Positions 52,228-61,705 of a stretch of DNA of 64,000 bases are shown piece after piece (within the stretch, counting starts at the first letter, position 1; each line of letters starts with the position of its first letter). The notes under the pieces were generated by a model. The model was not told the origin of the DNA and did not search any database. It saw only the letters and a program-made list of their open reading frames with translations. Where the stretch lies: the NCBI GenBank assembly GCA_947626485.1, contig CANQSG010000001.1:1-64000 (forward strand). Direction: 5' to 3'. Both the position numbers and the translations under genes were made by a program. This DNA comes from an uncultured Clostridia bacterium. Lineage in GTDB: Bacteria > Bacillota > Clostridia > Oscillospirales > Acutalibacteraceae.

Positions 52228-54140
52228 TTCGTCTTTTCCCCGCTTTCTTCCGCTTCATATTGCCAAAGCGCGTAACCCCGCTTTTTTCCGATGTGCGCGT
52301 GCGCGAGCCCGTCCGCCGATGAAAAATCGAGCGAGACGTCCTGCCCGCAGTTGCTGCACAGCAGCGTGGCGCGCGGCGCGGGTCCGTCCGGTTCGCCGGG
52401 CAGCGGCAGGGTGATCTCCGCCCGGTCGGTGTATTCCCGAAACAGAAGGAAATAGCCCGCGCCCGGTCGGTCGCATATTACGTGAAATCCCGTCAGCGCG
52501 GCGCCGTCCGGCGATTCGCCGACCGGGCAGACCTGCGCCGCGGAAAACCGGCGGCGGTGTGCGCGCCAGACCGCGAGAATTTCCCGCAGCGACGCCTGTT
52601 CTTCCTCCGCCAGGCCGGACAGCTCCATCCAGAGCAGCGGGTTGGCGACCATCGCCACGGCGAAGAGATAATCCGCCGAATAGGCGGCGGGGGCGAGCGG
52701 GTCGTCCCCGTAAACTTCGACGTTGCGCCGGTTGTTGAGCACCTCGATCTGCAGCCGCTGCGCCGGCAGGAAGCGGGCAAGCTGCCACAGATTTTTGAGG
52801 GTGTTGTGCGGCCAGTAATTTCCCCAGTCGGTGTACCGGTTTTCGACGAAGAGCGTGCCGTGCTCCTTGTGCCAGAAATAGCCCGTCCGCCGACCGGCGG
52901 TGATGTCTAAATTGAAGGTCACGGCGCCGTCGGTGCGCGCCGTCACGGCGTCCAGCAGCTTGCGGTATCGCGCCTCCGCCGTCTGATTTTCAAGGCGGAT
53001 GCCGTCCAACTTGAAAAACCGGATCCCATACGCCTGCCAGAGCGCCGTCAGCGTGTCGGCGTCCCGCTCCCAGTTTGCGAAATCGTCGGCGGAATCGGGC
53101 GAAAACCACAGTCCCAGCGCAACGCCGCGCCGCGCGGCTTCGGCGGCGAGCGGCGCAAGGCCGTTCGGAAATTTGTCGGGGTGTACCCGCCAGAAATCGT
53201 TGTCCGCCTGATAATAGCCGCCGTCCCAGGCGCCGTTTTTTTGCAGGCAGGAGTTGGCGGTGACGCCCTGCTGCCACCCGTCGTCGAGCTGTACGGCGTC
53301 GATCCCGAGGTCGGCAGCCCGCTCGATCTCCCGGCGCACAAAGGCTTCGTTCAACGCGCCGTCCTGATTCCGGTCGCCCCAGGTGTTCGACAGGCAGAAG
53401 GTCTCCCGCTTCGCGCTTTCGCCCCGCTGCCGCTGATAATACGCCTTGTAAAGCGTTTGCAGCTCTGCGGCGGCGCCGACGCCGACGGTGACGTCATACC
53501 CCTGCGCGGCGTCGTCCGCACAAGTCCCGACCCGCCCCATCAGGCGGACGCGGTTTTTGTCGGCGCAGAGGAAATCGCCCTGCTCCGCCCGGTAGCTCGG
53601 CAGCTCCCGCAGCAGCAGCAGCGCCGCGCCGTTCAGGTAATCCTCGACGAAAAAGAGGGTGCCGTTCATGCGCAGCTGACCGCCCGTCCAAAGCAGGCGG
53701 CTTTCCTCCTGCACCAGGGTGTCGCGCCCGTCGGTCTGATCGAAAAGCCGCACCGCCCGGACGCGGAAGTGCCGCCCCTTCGGCAGGGCGATCTCTTCGA
53801 GGAGCTCCCGCTCGGCGTCCGGCAGCCGCAGCGTGTAAAACGGGAGCGCCGCGCGCACGGACAGCGAAATTTCCGCCGGCGCGCCGCATCGGCGCTCGAA
53901 GGTCAAAACCGCGCGCAGGCCGTCGCCGTCGGGCAGGTTTTCCGTCTGAAGCCGGGGCGCCGCATCGGCGCCGCAAAGGCAGGCGCCGGCAGCCCCCTGC
54001 CAGACGCAGCCGCCGCGCTTGTCGGTCAGGGATTGCGCGTACAGGCCGGACGCGTCCAGCCGGAACGACCGTTCAAACAGCTCGTTGCCGATGCACAGCC
54101 GTTCCTTTTCGTATCGGATATAACAGCCCTTCCATTCCAA
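52224..54140 (-). CDS. GH36-type alpha-galactosidase-like glycoside hydrolase
   Basis: A 638-residue enzyme of the GH36/GH27 (melibiase-like) clan. N-terminal beta domain to about residue 260, then a barrel with AVQLDDGWQQGVTAN, GLWFSPDSADD, nucleophile Asp in FFKLDGIRLE and VTFNLDITAGRRTGYFW, then a C-terminal beta domain. I propose TTG 54140 as start because GGGGAGG lies eight bases before it; a longer frame to 54287 runs back through the terminator hairpin and has no family similarity. No signal peptide. It would remove alpha-galactosyl or similar side groups from imported fragments. The acid/base residue was not placed with certainty. Confidence 0.83.
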   Translation of the reverse strand: MEWKGCYIRYEKERLCIGNELFERSFRLDASGLYAQSLTDKRGGCVWQGAAGACLCGADAAPRLQTENLPDGDGLRAVLTFERRCGAPAEISLSVRAALPFYTLRLPDAERELLEEIALPKGRHFRVRAVRLFDQTDGRDTLVQEESRLLWTGGQLRMNGTLFFVEDYLNGAALLLLRELPSYRAEQGDFLCADKNRVRLMGRVGTCADDAAQGYDVTVGVGAAAELQTLYKAYYQRQRGESAKRETFCLSNTWGDRNQDGALNEAFVRREIERAADLGIDAVQLDDGWQQGVTANSCLQKNGAWDGGYYQADNDFWRVHPDKFPNGLAPLAAEAARRGVALGLWFSPDSADDFANWERDADTLTALWQAYGIRFFKLDGIRLENQTAEARYRKLLDAVTARTDGAVTFNLDITAGRRTGYFWHKEHGTLFVENRYTDWGNYWPHNTLKNLWQLARFLPAQRLQIEVLNNRRNVEVYGDDPLAPAAYSADYLFAVAMVANPLLWMELSGLAEEEQASLREILAVWRAHRRRFSAAQVCPVGESPDGAALTGFHVICDRPGAGYFLLFREYTDRAEITLPLPGEPDGPAPRATLLCSNCGQDVSLDFSSADGLAHAHIGKKRGYALWQYEAEESGEKTK

Positions 54141-54162
54141 AACGTCCGCCTCCCCGCTTGGC

Positions 54163-54199
54163 AAAGACCGACGATTGCGCTGTGTCAACGTCGGTCTTT
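54163..54199. terminator. Terminator between the CBM-like protein and alpha-galactosidase genes
   Basis: AAAGACCGACG (54163-54173) and CGTCGGTCTTT (54189-54199) are perfect complements around 15 bases. It is followed by few T on the minus strand (TTTGCC), so termination is probably partial and lets some transcript reach the next genes. Confidence 0.65.
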
Positions 54200-54205
54200 T
54201 TGCCG

Positions 54206-57200
54206 TCAGGATTTTTCCTGTTCTTTCGATTGTTTGCGTTTGGAGAATACCGCCGCCGCGCCCGAAGCGCCCGCCAGTCCGAGGCACCAGGGCAGCGGGT
54301 TCGCCTCGCCGCCCGCGGGCAGCCCGACGTCGTCCGTCGACGGGAAATCGCCGTCGTCAAAGTCCCCGAGCCCGCCGGATCCGCCGTTGCTGTCGACGCT
54401 GCCGCTGTAACCGCCGGACGGGATGCCCTTGAGCAACGGCGTCGCGACGTCGTCCTCGCCGGAATTGCTGTACCCCTCGTTATAGGGCACAAGGCCGGGG
54501 CCGAGGTCGAGGAAATCCTGATCGATGCGCAGCGAAACGTGCACCGGGTCGACGGAATAATCCAGCATTTCCCGCACGTTGCCCGAGACCGAAATGGTGT
54601 TGAGCCCCGCTTTCAGGCGCAGGCGGGTGTAGATGGTGCGGTAGCCGAGCGTGAATTCCAGCTTGTATTTATCCACCGTGTTCACCATGACGGCGACGTG
54701 CCCGACAAAGTATTTCAGATTCAGGGTGTTGTCGCCGTAGGAATCGGTGGCGCGCAGGGCGATCGCGACGTCATACGTCCCGTCCGCCGGGGCGATCACC
54801 TTGTAATGGACAAAATGGATATAGCTCATGTTGTCCCCGTTCAGGGAATCGTACGTGATGTCGTAGGTGATGGAATTCTGGGTGTTGTTTTCGTCCCGCA
54901 GACCCACAAAACCGCCGGAGCTGTTGTAAAGGTCGTGGGTATAGTAGGAGAACAGGGAATCCTCCGCCTCCACGCGACCGCCCATCGGCGCGCTCGGCGT
55001 GACGACACTTGGCACGGCGAGGTAGTCCTGATCGAGCCAGAAGAAGGCTTCCTCGACCTCGTTCCACAGGAAGGCCTTGCCGTCCGCCTCGGTCAGGTCG
55101 GCAGTAAAGCCGGTGACGCGGATCTTGTTTTCGCCCTGTTTGAGCTTGAGGGTGACGGAATCCCAGATCATCGCGTTTTCGCGGGTGGAAAGGATCGGGA
55201 TATCGACGACGCCCATGCCCGCGACGTCCTCGTTCGCCAGGACGACGACGTGCGCCGTTTTGTCATAATACTGTGCCTTGTTCGCGCCGTAAACGCCGTA
55301 ACGAACCCGGACGTTGACGGGATATTCGCCGTCGGCGGGCGCGTAGACGGTGTAGAGGGTGTAGGCCATGCGGGTGTTGTCGAGGCCGTTCTTGCGGATC
55401 TCGTCGAGCGTCTGCGCGACGCCCATCACCGGGTCGCTGTTGGCGGCGCCGCCCGAATAGCTCCCCCAGGAGGAGGTGCCCCGCTTCATCATGTTCGTCA
55501 GCGAATTTTCGGCTTCGATGCGGGTGAAGCCCGCGTCAAACGGGTCGATCTGCTGCTCTGCCAGCTTGACGCCGCCGCGCAGCATCACATAGAAGAAGTT
55601 GGAGACCGTGCCACCCGTTTCCTGTTTGGGAGAAAGCAGGCCGGTGAAGGTGATGACGTGCTGCCCCTGCGTGAGGTAGACGATGTAATCCGCCTCGACG
55701 CCGTGGCTCGCGTCGCCCTTGCCGGCGCCGTCCGTGCTCGGCAGACCCGGCTTTTTGGCGGGGTTGACGCTGTCGACCAGCACGCCCATCGTGAGGATTT
55801 GCGTCGCGCTGTAACGCAGGGTCGGAGAAATGTTGTAATACCCGTCGACCGGCGCGTCAAACGTCATGGCGAAATACGGCAACGCGGACAGATCGCGCAT
55901 GCGCAGGGTTTCCGCCGTCTCGTCGGTCACGCCGCCGTAGTTCAGCCCCCAGAAGTCGGAATTCCCGTCGGCGGAGGGCGTCATGTTCTGGTAAAAATGG
56001 CTCTTTGCCGCCGCGTTGGCGTCGAGCTTTTCGGTCGTCACGGGCAGGCCGGTAACGCCCGCCGGAATGTCGAGATAGTCGATCGCAAAGGTGTTGTTGC
56101 CGTTGTTCTGGGTGGCGTTTTCGTTGCGATACGCCAGGAATTCCGCCGAAAGCCCCGTCAGGCGCAGGATATTCCGACCCTTTTTCAGCGGCACCGAAAG
56201 GGGGACCGTCTCGTTCACGTTGGCGCTCGAGCCCGCCGGAGCCGTTGTGACGACGACCTCCTGCGGCGCGCCGTCGTTCACCATCATGTGAATGGCGGGG
56301 TTGCGGTCGAGGCCGTAGGGCAGATAGCGGAAGCGAACCTTGATCTCATAGGTGCCGTCGGCTTCGGCGTCGAGCAGGAACTGGGCGAAGGGGGTCTTTT
56401 CGCGATCCAGCGCCCGCTCCATTTCGTCGGGCGTTTGAATCGCGCTCCCCTGATTGTAGGGCAGCGTCAGCGCGAAATTGCCGGAATAGCGGCCGTCCGC
56501 GTTGCTGTCCGCCGCGTAGAGATTGCCGTCGCCGTAGTCCTCCGCCTCGAGCCGCGCCGGACCCGCAGCCGCCGAGACCGGCGGCGCAAAGCTGTCCGGG
56601 CTGCGCTGGCTTTCCGCCATCGTGACGCCGCCGCGCAGAATGACGTGGTAGAAATTCGTCACCGGGGTGTTATTCTCCGGCGCCGGCTGCAGCAGACCGG
56701 TGTAGGCGACGGTGTACTCCCCCTGCTCGAGATAGAGGATGTAATCCGCCTCGGCCTGCTTCGCGGTCTTGCCGCCGTTCGAGGTCGCCGGCAGCAGCGG
56801 CTTTTTTTCGGGGATTTCGCCGTTGATCAAAATGCCCATTTCCACGGTTTCGGCGGCGTAATACCGCACCTGCGGCGCGAGGTTATAGTAACCGCTCACC
56901 GGGACGTTGAGGGTCAGCGAGAAATAGGGGACGTTCGCGAGGTTGCGCACCGACAGCGAATCGGGCGTGACGCTCCCGACGGCGGTGTAGCTCAGCCCCC
57001 AGATGTCTTCGTTGTCGCCGCTTTTGGTGCCGTGCGCGATATACTGCGCGCTCTTGGCGGCCTGCGAAACGCGGTTCGGCAGCACGCCGACGACGCCGGC
57101 GGGGATCTCGAGATAGTCGATGATAAAGGAGCCGATTTTATTTGTGCCGATCGCCGCGATCACGTCGGCGGTCAGGCCGGTCAGCCGCAGGATATTCCGC

Positions 57201-57703
57201 CCCGCCGCGAGCGCTGCGGTAAAGGTGAGGGCTTCCCCGTCGGCGCCGCCGCCCGCCGGCGTCGTCAAAGCGAGCTTCTGCGGCGCGCCGTCGTTGACGA
57301 GCAGGAGAACGGTGGGGTTCGGGAAGGCGGCATACGCCGTATGGCGGATTCGCACCTTCAGCTCGTAATCGCCCGCTTCCTCGGCGTCGAGGAAGAACTG
57401 CACATAGGGCGTGCGGGTGGCGTCGATCGCCTCGGCGATCTCGTCGTCCGACTGAATCTGGTCGTTTTTCGTGCCCCAGAGCTCCCAGCCGTACCCGCCC
57501 GAGAGCTTGTTTGTGTCGGCGTTTTCGCCTTTGACAAAGAGGTTCGCGTCGCCGTATTCTTCGGCTTCCAGCCGCGCGGGTCCCGTCCCGGGCGCGGGCG
57601 CGTCGGGCTCCTCCCCGCTGGCGGGCAGAGCAAGAAAAGCTGTTGACGTCATAAGCAGCGAAATGGCCGAAAGCAGCGAAAGGAATCGCTTGCGTAGGGT
57701 CAT
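54206..57703 (-). CDS. Giant secreted multi-domain CBM-like protein with LPXTG-like tail
   Basis: An 1165-residue exported protein: signal peptide (LSLLSAISLLMTSTAFLALPASG), then two copies of a two-part unit. Part one resembles CBM6/35 (ARLEAEEYGDANLF, NILRLTGLTADV, DYLEIPAGVVGVLP). Part two, of no family I know, has HGTKSGDNEDIWGLSYT, VPYFSLTLNVPVSGYYNLAP and VILRGGVTMAESQ. Two further CBM-like domains follow (FTRIEAENSLTNMM; GGRVEAEDSLFSYYTHDLYN). The C-terminus is a Gly/Ser stalk, LPAGGEANP, a hydrophobic stretch and SKRKQSK, like a sortase signal with a variant motif. No catalytic residues were seen. AAAGGA precedes the ATG. It likely displays sugar-binding domains on the cell surface. 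Confidence 0.83.
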   Translation of the reverse strand: MTLRKRFLSLLSAISLLMTSTAFLALPASGEEPDAPAPGTGPARLEAEEYGDANLFVKGENADTNKLSGGYGWELWGTKNDQIQSDDEIAEAIDATRTPYVQFFLDAEEAGDYELKVRIRHTAYAAFPNPTVLLLVNDGAPQKLALTTPAGGGADGEALTFTAALAAGRNILRLTGLTADVIAAIGTNKIGSFIIDYLEIPAGVVGVLPNRVSQAAKSAQYIAHGTKSGDNEDIWGLSYTAVGSVTPDSLSVRNLANVPYFSLTLNVPVSGYYNLAPQVRYYAAETVEMGILINGEIPEKKPLLPATSNGGKTAKQAEADYILYLEQGEYTVAYTGLLQPAPENNTPVTNFYHVILRGGVTMAESQRSPDSFAPPVSAAAGPARLEAEDYGDGNLYAADSNADGRYSGNFALTLPYNQGSAIQTPDEMERALDREKTPFAQFLLDAEADGTYEIKVRFRYLPYGLDRNPAIHMMVNDGAPQEVVVTTAPAGSSANVNETVPLSVPLKKGRNILRLTGLSAEFLAYRNENATQNNGNNTFAIDYLDIPAGVTGLPVTTEKLDANAAAKSHFYQNMTPSADGNSDFWGLNYGGVTDETAETLRMRDLSALPYFAMTFDAPVDGYYNISPTLRYSATQILTMGVLVDSVNPAKKPGLPSTDGAGKGDASHGVEADYIVYLTQGQHVITFTGLLSPKQETGGTVSNFFYVMLRGGVKLAEQQIDPFDAGFTRIEAENSLTNMMKRGTSSWGSYSGGAANSDPVMGVAQTLDEIRKNGLDNTRMAYTLYTVYAPADGEYPVNVRVRYGVYGANKAQYYDKTAHVVVLANEDVAGMGVVDIPILSTRENAMIWDSVTLKLKQGENKIRVTGFTADLTEADGKAFLWNEVEEAFFWLDQDYLAVPSVVTPSAPMGGRVEAEDSLFSYYTHDLYNSSGGFVGLRDENNTQNSITYDITYDSLNGDNMSYIHFVHYKVIAPADGTYDVAIALRATDSYGDNTLNLKYFVGHVAVMVNTVDKYKLEFTLGYRTIYTRLRLKAGLNTISVSGNVREMLDYSVDPVHVSLRIDQDFLDLGPGLVPYNEGYSNSGEDDVATPLLKGIPSGGYSGSVDSNGGSGGLGDFDDGDFPSTDDVGLPAGGEANPLPWCLGLAGASGAAAVFSKRKQSKEQEKS

Positions 57704-57779
57704 TCTTCATCATCCTTTCCTCATATCATGGAAGTTTCGCGCGGCAAATGCGCCGCGTAGCACCGTCGCAAAACGGGAT

Positions 57780-59882
57780 CTATTTGCCCAGAATCGTGTC
57801 GCGCATTCCGCGCAGGTCGGCCGCGTCGACCTTTTCGCTGAAATCCGCGTCCGCGGCGAGATAGGCGGCGAAGGCACAGGCAGGCGCGTCGGGCGCGACC
57901 GCGGCGCCGATCTGCACGAGGTCGAGGACGTCGGCAAGCGCGTCACGGTTCAGGTCGTTCAGATAGACGATCGTCACGCGGCCGCCCCCGTCCGGCAGCG
58001 CGTCCGCGGCGGGCAGTTTAAAGATGAAATTGCCGTTCGCGTACTGCGCGCGCTGGTAGGTATAGCCTTCGCCCGCGCCGTACTCGATGCCGAGCACCGG
58101 GGTCAGCCCTGCCTGCGCCGCCGTCACGGGGACGGTGAGCTCCGTTTCGGGCTCGACGAGGCCGGCGGGCAGCGTCGGGGTGATCCCGTCGGTCACGACC
58201 GCCGTCTCGAGCCGGAAGGCGCTGTGGGTGTGCTGGGTTTCGGCGACCGTCAGCCCGCCGCGCAGGTAGACGCGCAGGAAGGCGCCCACCGGCGTTTCCG
58301 CGCCGGCGCCGGTTTCGGGCTTCTCGGAAAGCACGCCGGTAAACGTGAAGGTGTATTCGCCTTTTTTCAGATGGAGGACCCAGTCCGCCGCGCCGGGGTT
58401 ACGCGCGCTCTCGCCGTTGTTCGGGGTCGCGTTGAGCATCGGCAGCTCGCTGTCCGCCGGTTTTTGCCCGTCGACGAGAACCCCCAAACGGACGGGGTTG
58501 ACGGCATAATACTTGATTTCGGGCGACACGCTGTAATACCCGTCCGCCGGAACGTTGACCGTCAGCGTGAAATACGGCACGCCGGAAACGTTTTTCGCCG
58601 AAAGATTTGCGAGCGTCACGTCGCCGCCGTCGGCATAGCTCAGGCCGTAAATATCGTCGTTATCGGGGCTCTTCGTGCCGTGCGCGTAATCCTTGGTGTC
58701 CCGCGCGCGGAACTTGGTCTCGTTCGGCAGAACGCCCGTCACGCCGGCGGGAACGTCGATATAGTCGAAGCGGAAGGTGTCGTTCAAGCCGTTGGAATAT
58801 TTGTTGCCCGTCCCGTGTTCAAAGGCGTAATCCATAAATTCCTTCGAGAAGGTGGTGATGCGCACGAGATTGCGCCCCTGCTTGAGCGCCAGGTTTTCGA
58901 TCGGGAAGGTCTCGTCGACGCCGGGGCTCGCCGGGGTGGTGATCGCGACCTTCTTCGCCTTTTCGTCGTTCACAAGGACGTACAGCTCCGGCTTCACCTC
59001 GTCGAATTCCGCCGGAATCCCGTAATCCATGGTGTTGACCCGGAGATGGATGGTGTAGGTTCCGGCTTCGGCGACGTCGAGGTAGAAATTCGCCGTGATC
59101 GCGCGGGCGTCGTCAAACGCAACGTCCATTTCTTCCGCGCTGAGCATGACGCGTTTATCGCTCCGGTATACGTCGTAACCGCACGCCAGAACCTTCGCAC
59201 CCGACGCGCCGCTTCGGTCGCCGACCGAAAGGCCGCTGCCGGCGGCGTAGGTCTCGGCCTCCAGACGGAAGGTTTCGGTCAGCGGATTGTAGAGCTGATC
59301 GGAAAGCGCCGTGCCTTCGGGCAGCGTGAAGTTATCAAATTGCTTGACCGGGCGAAGTGCGGCGTTGTCGCAATTCAGCACGCCGGTGAAGATCAGGGCG
59401 TTCAGCCCCTCCTGCATCGCAAAATCGGCGACCGCAAAATAGGTGTTGCCGTTTCGGATCTCGATATCGCAGTCGACCCGTTCCCCGTTCAGGAAGGCGA
59501 CCGCCTTGGTGATCTCCGCCTGATTGGTAATATTGGTATTATAGCGGAATTTGGCCTCGACCCGATAGGTGTCGGCGGCGTCCGCCTGCACGGACAGGCA
59601 GAACCACGGTGCCTGGCTCAGGTTCTCGAGCGAGAGGGTCTCAAAGGTGACGTCGCCCAGGTTCTGATACCCCGCCGCCTTGTTGGTGTCGTTGTGGACG
59701 TTCAGCTCCCAGTCGCCGAACACCGTGTTGCCGACGCGGCAGTCGTCCGCGTCGACGGCATTCTTTTTCCCGAGAGCCAACGTATTTCCCGCCGCCGAGA
59801 CGGGGACGGCGAGGATCAGCATACAGCTCAGCAGGAGCGCCGCCGCCGTCAGGAGAGATACCATTCGTTTCCCTTGCGTCAT
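57780..59882 (-). CDS. Secreted CBM-like protein with C-terminal dockerin
   Basis: A 700-residue exported protein with a signal peptide (LLTAAALLLSCMLILAVPVSA). It starts with a partial part-two domain (VTFETLSLENLSQAPWFCLS), then one full two-part unit like those in the gene downstream (FRLEAETYAAGSGLSV; HGTKSPDNDDIYGLSYADGG; VPYFTLTVNVPADGYYSVSP; YLRGGLTVAETQ), a linker domain, and a dockerin with two calcium loops (LNDLNRDALADVLDLVQIG; AADADFSEKVDAADLRGMRD). AAAGGA stands before the ATG. The dockerin points to a cellulosome-like assembly; no cohesin gene is in the window. Confidence 0.84.
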   Translation of the reverse strand: MTQGKRMVSLLTAAALLLSCMLILAVPVSAAGNTLALGKKNAVDADDCRVGNTVFGDWELNVHNDTNKAAGYQNLGDVTFETLSLENLSQAPWFCLSVQADAADTYRVEAKFRYNTNITNQAEITKAVAFLNGERVDCDIEIRNGNTYFAVADFAMQEGLNALIFTGVLNCDNAALRPVKQFDNFTLPEGTALSDQLYNPLTETFRLEAETYAAGSGLSVGDRSGASGAKVLACGYDVYRSDKRVMLSAEEMDVAFDDARAITANFYLDVAEAGTYTIHLRVNTMDYGIPAEFDEVKPELYVLVNDEKAKKVAITTPASPGVDETFPIENLALKQGRNLVRITTFSKEFMDYAFEHGTGNKYSNGLNDTFRFDYIDVPAGVTGVLPNETKFRARDTKDYAHGTKSPDNDDIYGLSYADGGDVTLANLSAKNVSGVPYFTLTVNVPADGYYSVSPEIKYYAVNPVRLGVLVDGQKPADSELPMLNATPNNGESARNPGAADWVLHLKKGEYTFTFTGVLSEKPETGAGAETPVGAFLRVYLRGGLTVAETQHTHSAFRLETAVVTDGITPTLPAGLVEPETELTVPVTAAQAGLTPVLGIEYGAGEGYTYQRAQYANGNFIFKLPAADALPDGGGRVTIVYLNDLNRDALADVLDLVQIGAAVAPDAPACAFAAYLAADADFSEKVDAADLRGMRDTILGK

Positions 59883-59904
59883 ATTCGGTCATCCTTTCCG
59901 CATG

Positions 59905-61662
59905 TTATTTGTTCGCGTCCCAGACCAGCGTCGCGATGGAGTTTTCGGGGACGGTGTATTCCACGACCTTCTCGCCGACCACCAGCTTGGCGGTGATGGG
60001 CTTGATGGTGGAATTGTTGAGTACGCAGGCGAGCGTGCCGTCGGTGTTCAGACACGCCACGTTGCTGATCATGGCGGTTTCGGTCGAGAAGACCTGCCGC
60101 GCGCCGGGGCGGATGAACTTGCTGTAATGCGCCAGCGCGTAAAAATCGCCGGTGTAGCCGTAGCCCTTATATTCTTCCGTGCCGTCGTCGTTGACGTAAT
60201 TCACCGTCACGAGCGGGTCGCACTTGGAGCCGGGCTGATAGGTCAGCGGACCCTTTTTGTTGCTCAGCGCGAGGTTCCAGAGGATGTAGCCCGAGCCGTA
60301 ATTGCGCAGGTGGCTGACGATCTTGCTGCTGTGGAACAGCGCGCTGCTCATAAAGGAGCGGCTCATGCCGGATTCCTCGCTGAGGACGATCGTCTTTTCC
60401 GGGAAGGCGCTGTAAATGTTCTGCTGCACCTTGCCGTTGGAGGAGTACCCGTGGAAGGCGATGCCGTCAAAGACGTCGCTCGCGCCGAAGAGCAGCGTCA
60501 GGGCGTTGGCGTAGGTGTGCCAGTTGTTGTCGAGCCCCAGCACCTTGGTGTTCAGGCCGTTTTTCCGCAACGTGGGCACCAGATAATCCCGCGTGAAAAC
60601 GAGCTGTTCGTCGAGCGTCATCACCATCGAGGGGTAATGGATGGCGGTGCCGGGCTCGTTCTGCGGCGTGACCGCCCAGATCGGAATTCCTTCCTTTTGC
60701 ATCGCCTTCAGATATTTCACGAAATAGTCGGCGTAGACCTGATAGCAGTCTTCACGCAGCGACGCGTTGCGCTGTTCGCCGTCGACGGTCACAAACCCGT
60801 AGAGGGTGTGCTCGGTCTTCATCCACGCCGGCGCCGTCCAGGGCGTCGCCATGAAGGTCAGCTTCGGGTTGAGGGCGAGCGCCTGTTTGAGCAGCGGAAT
60901 GACCATGGATTTGTCGCGGTCGATGCTGAACTGCTTGAGGTCCCAGTCCTCCTGCCCTTCCGGTACGTCGTCATAACTGTAAGGGCCGATGGGCAGCCCC
61001 TGCGCGTTTTTGTCGTCGAGCGTGAGCAGGTCGCCGGTCAGCGCGAAGTCGGACGAGCCGATGGTGTTGCGCAGGAAGGAGAGCCCGATGCCCTTTTGCG
61101 GGTCGAAGAGGCGTTCCATGACCTTGTTGCGCTCGGCTTCCGGAATTTGATAGAGGCTGTAGGCCGCCGATTCGGTGAGCGAGGCGCCGAAGCCGATGAT
61201 CTCCTGGTTGGCGAGATCGGGCACGATGTCGATCACGGTGCCGCTGTCCCGGTCGAGCGCCGACGCGTCATAGACCTTGACAAGTCCGCCGTCCACCCGC
61301 TTGAAAGCGGTCTGTGTGGACGAGGTGACAAAGGCCAGCGGCGTCCCCGTGATGGTGTAGTTTGTGACAAGCTCCGTTTCCCCGGCGTTCGGCCAGTCGA
61401 ATTCCTCGTAGGTGGTGCCGCCGGTGCCGAAATTGTCCATATCCGTCACCCCCATCTGGTTATTGTCAAACGCGGCGTCGTCGTCTTCGCCGGATACGAC
61501 GTCGTCCGATGCGCTGCCGTCCGGCGCGGACGCGTCGCCCGGTGCGGAAGCGTCGCTCGGCTCGGACGCGGTTCCCCCGCCCGCACAGCCGCCGGTACAG
61601 CCGGCGAGCAGCAGCGTGGCGGCGAGAAGCAGAATGAGCACGCGGATGATTCTTGGCTTCAT
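59905..61662 (-). CDS. GH30 glycoside hydrolase lipoprotein
   Basis: A 585-residue surface lipoprotein with lipobox LLLAGC (Cys at about 21), an acidic Ser/Asp-rich linker to about residue 90, then a GH30 enzyme. Seen: IIGFGASLTESAAYSLYQIP, LRNTIGSSDFA, FMATPWTAPAWMKT, acid/base Glu in WAVTPQNEPG, nucleophile Glu in TIVLSEESGM and the C-terminal beta domain (YYALAHYSKFIRPGAR-type start, read here as FYALAHYSKFIRPGAR). Family activities include beta-glucosidase/glucosylceramidase, beta-1,6-glucanase and glucuronoxylanase; subfamily not assigned. AAAGGAG precedes the ATG. It would cut polymer at the surface for the adjoining ABC system. Confidence 0.92.
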   Translation of the reverse strand: MKPRIIRVLILLLAATLLLAGCTGGCAGGGTASEPSDASAPGDASAPDGSASDDVVSGEDDDAAFDNNQMGVTDMDNFGTGGTTYEEFDWPNAGETELVTNYTITGTPLAFVTSSTQTAFKRVDGGLVKVYDASALDRDSGTVIDIVPDLANQEIIGFGASLTESAAYSLYQIPEAERNKVMERLFDPQKGIGLSFLRNTIGSSDFALTGDLLTLDDKNAQGLPIGPYSYDDVPEGQEDWDLKQFSIDRDKSMVIPLLKQALALNPKLTFMATPWTAPAWMKTEHTLYGFVTVDGEQRNASLREDCYQVYADYFVKYLKAMQKEGIPIWAVTPQNEPGTAIHYPSMVMTLDEQLVFTRDYLVPTLRKNGLNTKVLGLDNNWHTYANALTLLFGASDVFDGIAFHGYSSNGKVQQNIYSAFPEKTIVLSEESGMSRSFMSSALFHSSKIVSHLRNYGSGYILWNLALSNKKGPLTYQPGSKCDPLVTVNYVNDDGTEEYKGYGYTGDFYALAHYSKFIRPGARQVFSTETAMISNVACLNTDGTLACVLNNSTIKPITAKLVVGEKVVEYTVPENSIATLVWDANK

Positions 61663-61705
61663 GAAACAGTCTCTCCTTTGTCTTGAACTGAAAAGGCAAA
61701 CAGGC

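Noticed and set aside
54183..54188. TTGACA before the GH36 gene as a promoter
   Set aside because: The sequence 17 bases on is TTTGCC, not a usable -10, and the motif lies in the terminator loop.
54141..54287. N-terminal extension of the GH36 enzyme
   Set aside because: It would be translated through the terminator hairpin and into the previous gene, and the peptide is unlike the family.
54158..57646. Very long plus-strand open frame (about 1160 codons) opposite the CBM-like protein gene
   Set aside because: It mirrors the codon pattern of a GC-rich minus-strand gene, has no start signal and no domain; the minus strand has signal peptide, repeats and tail.
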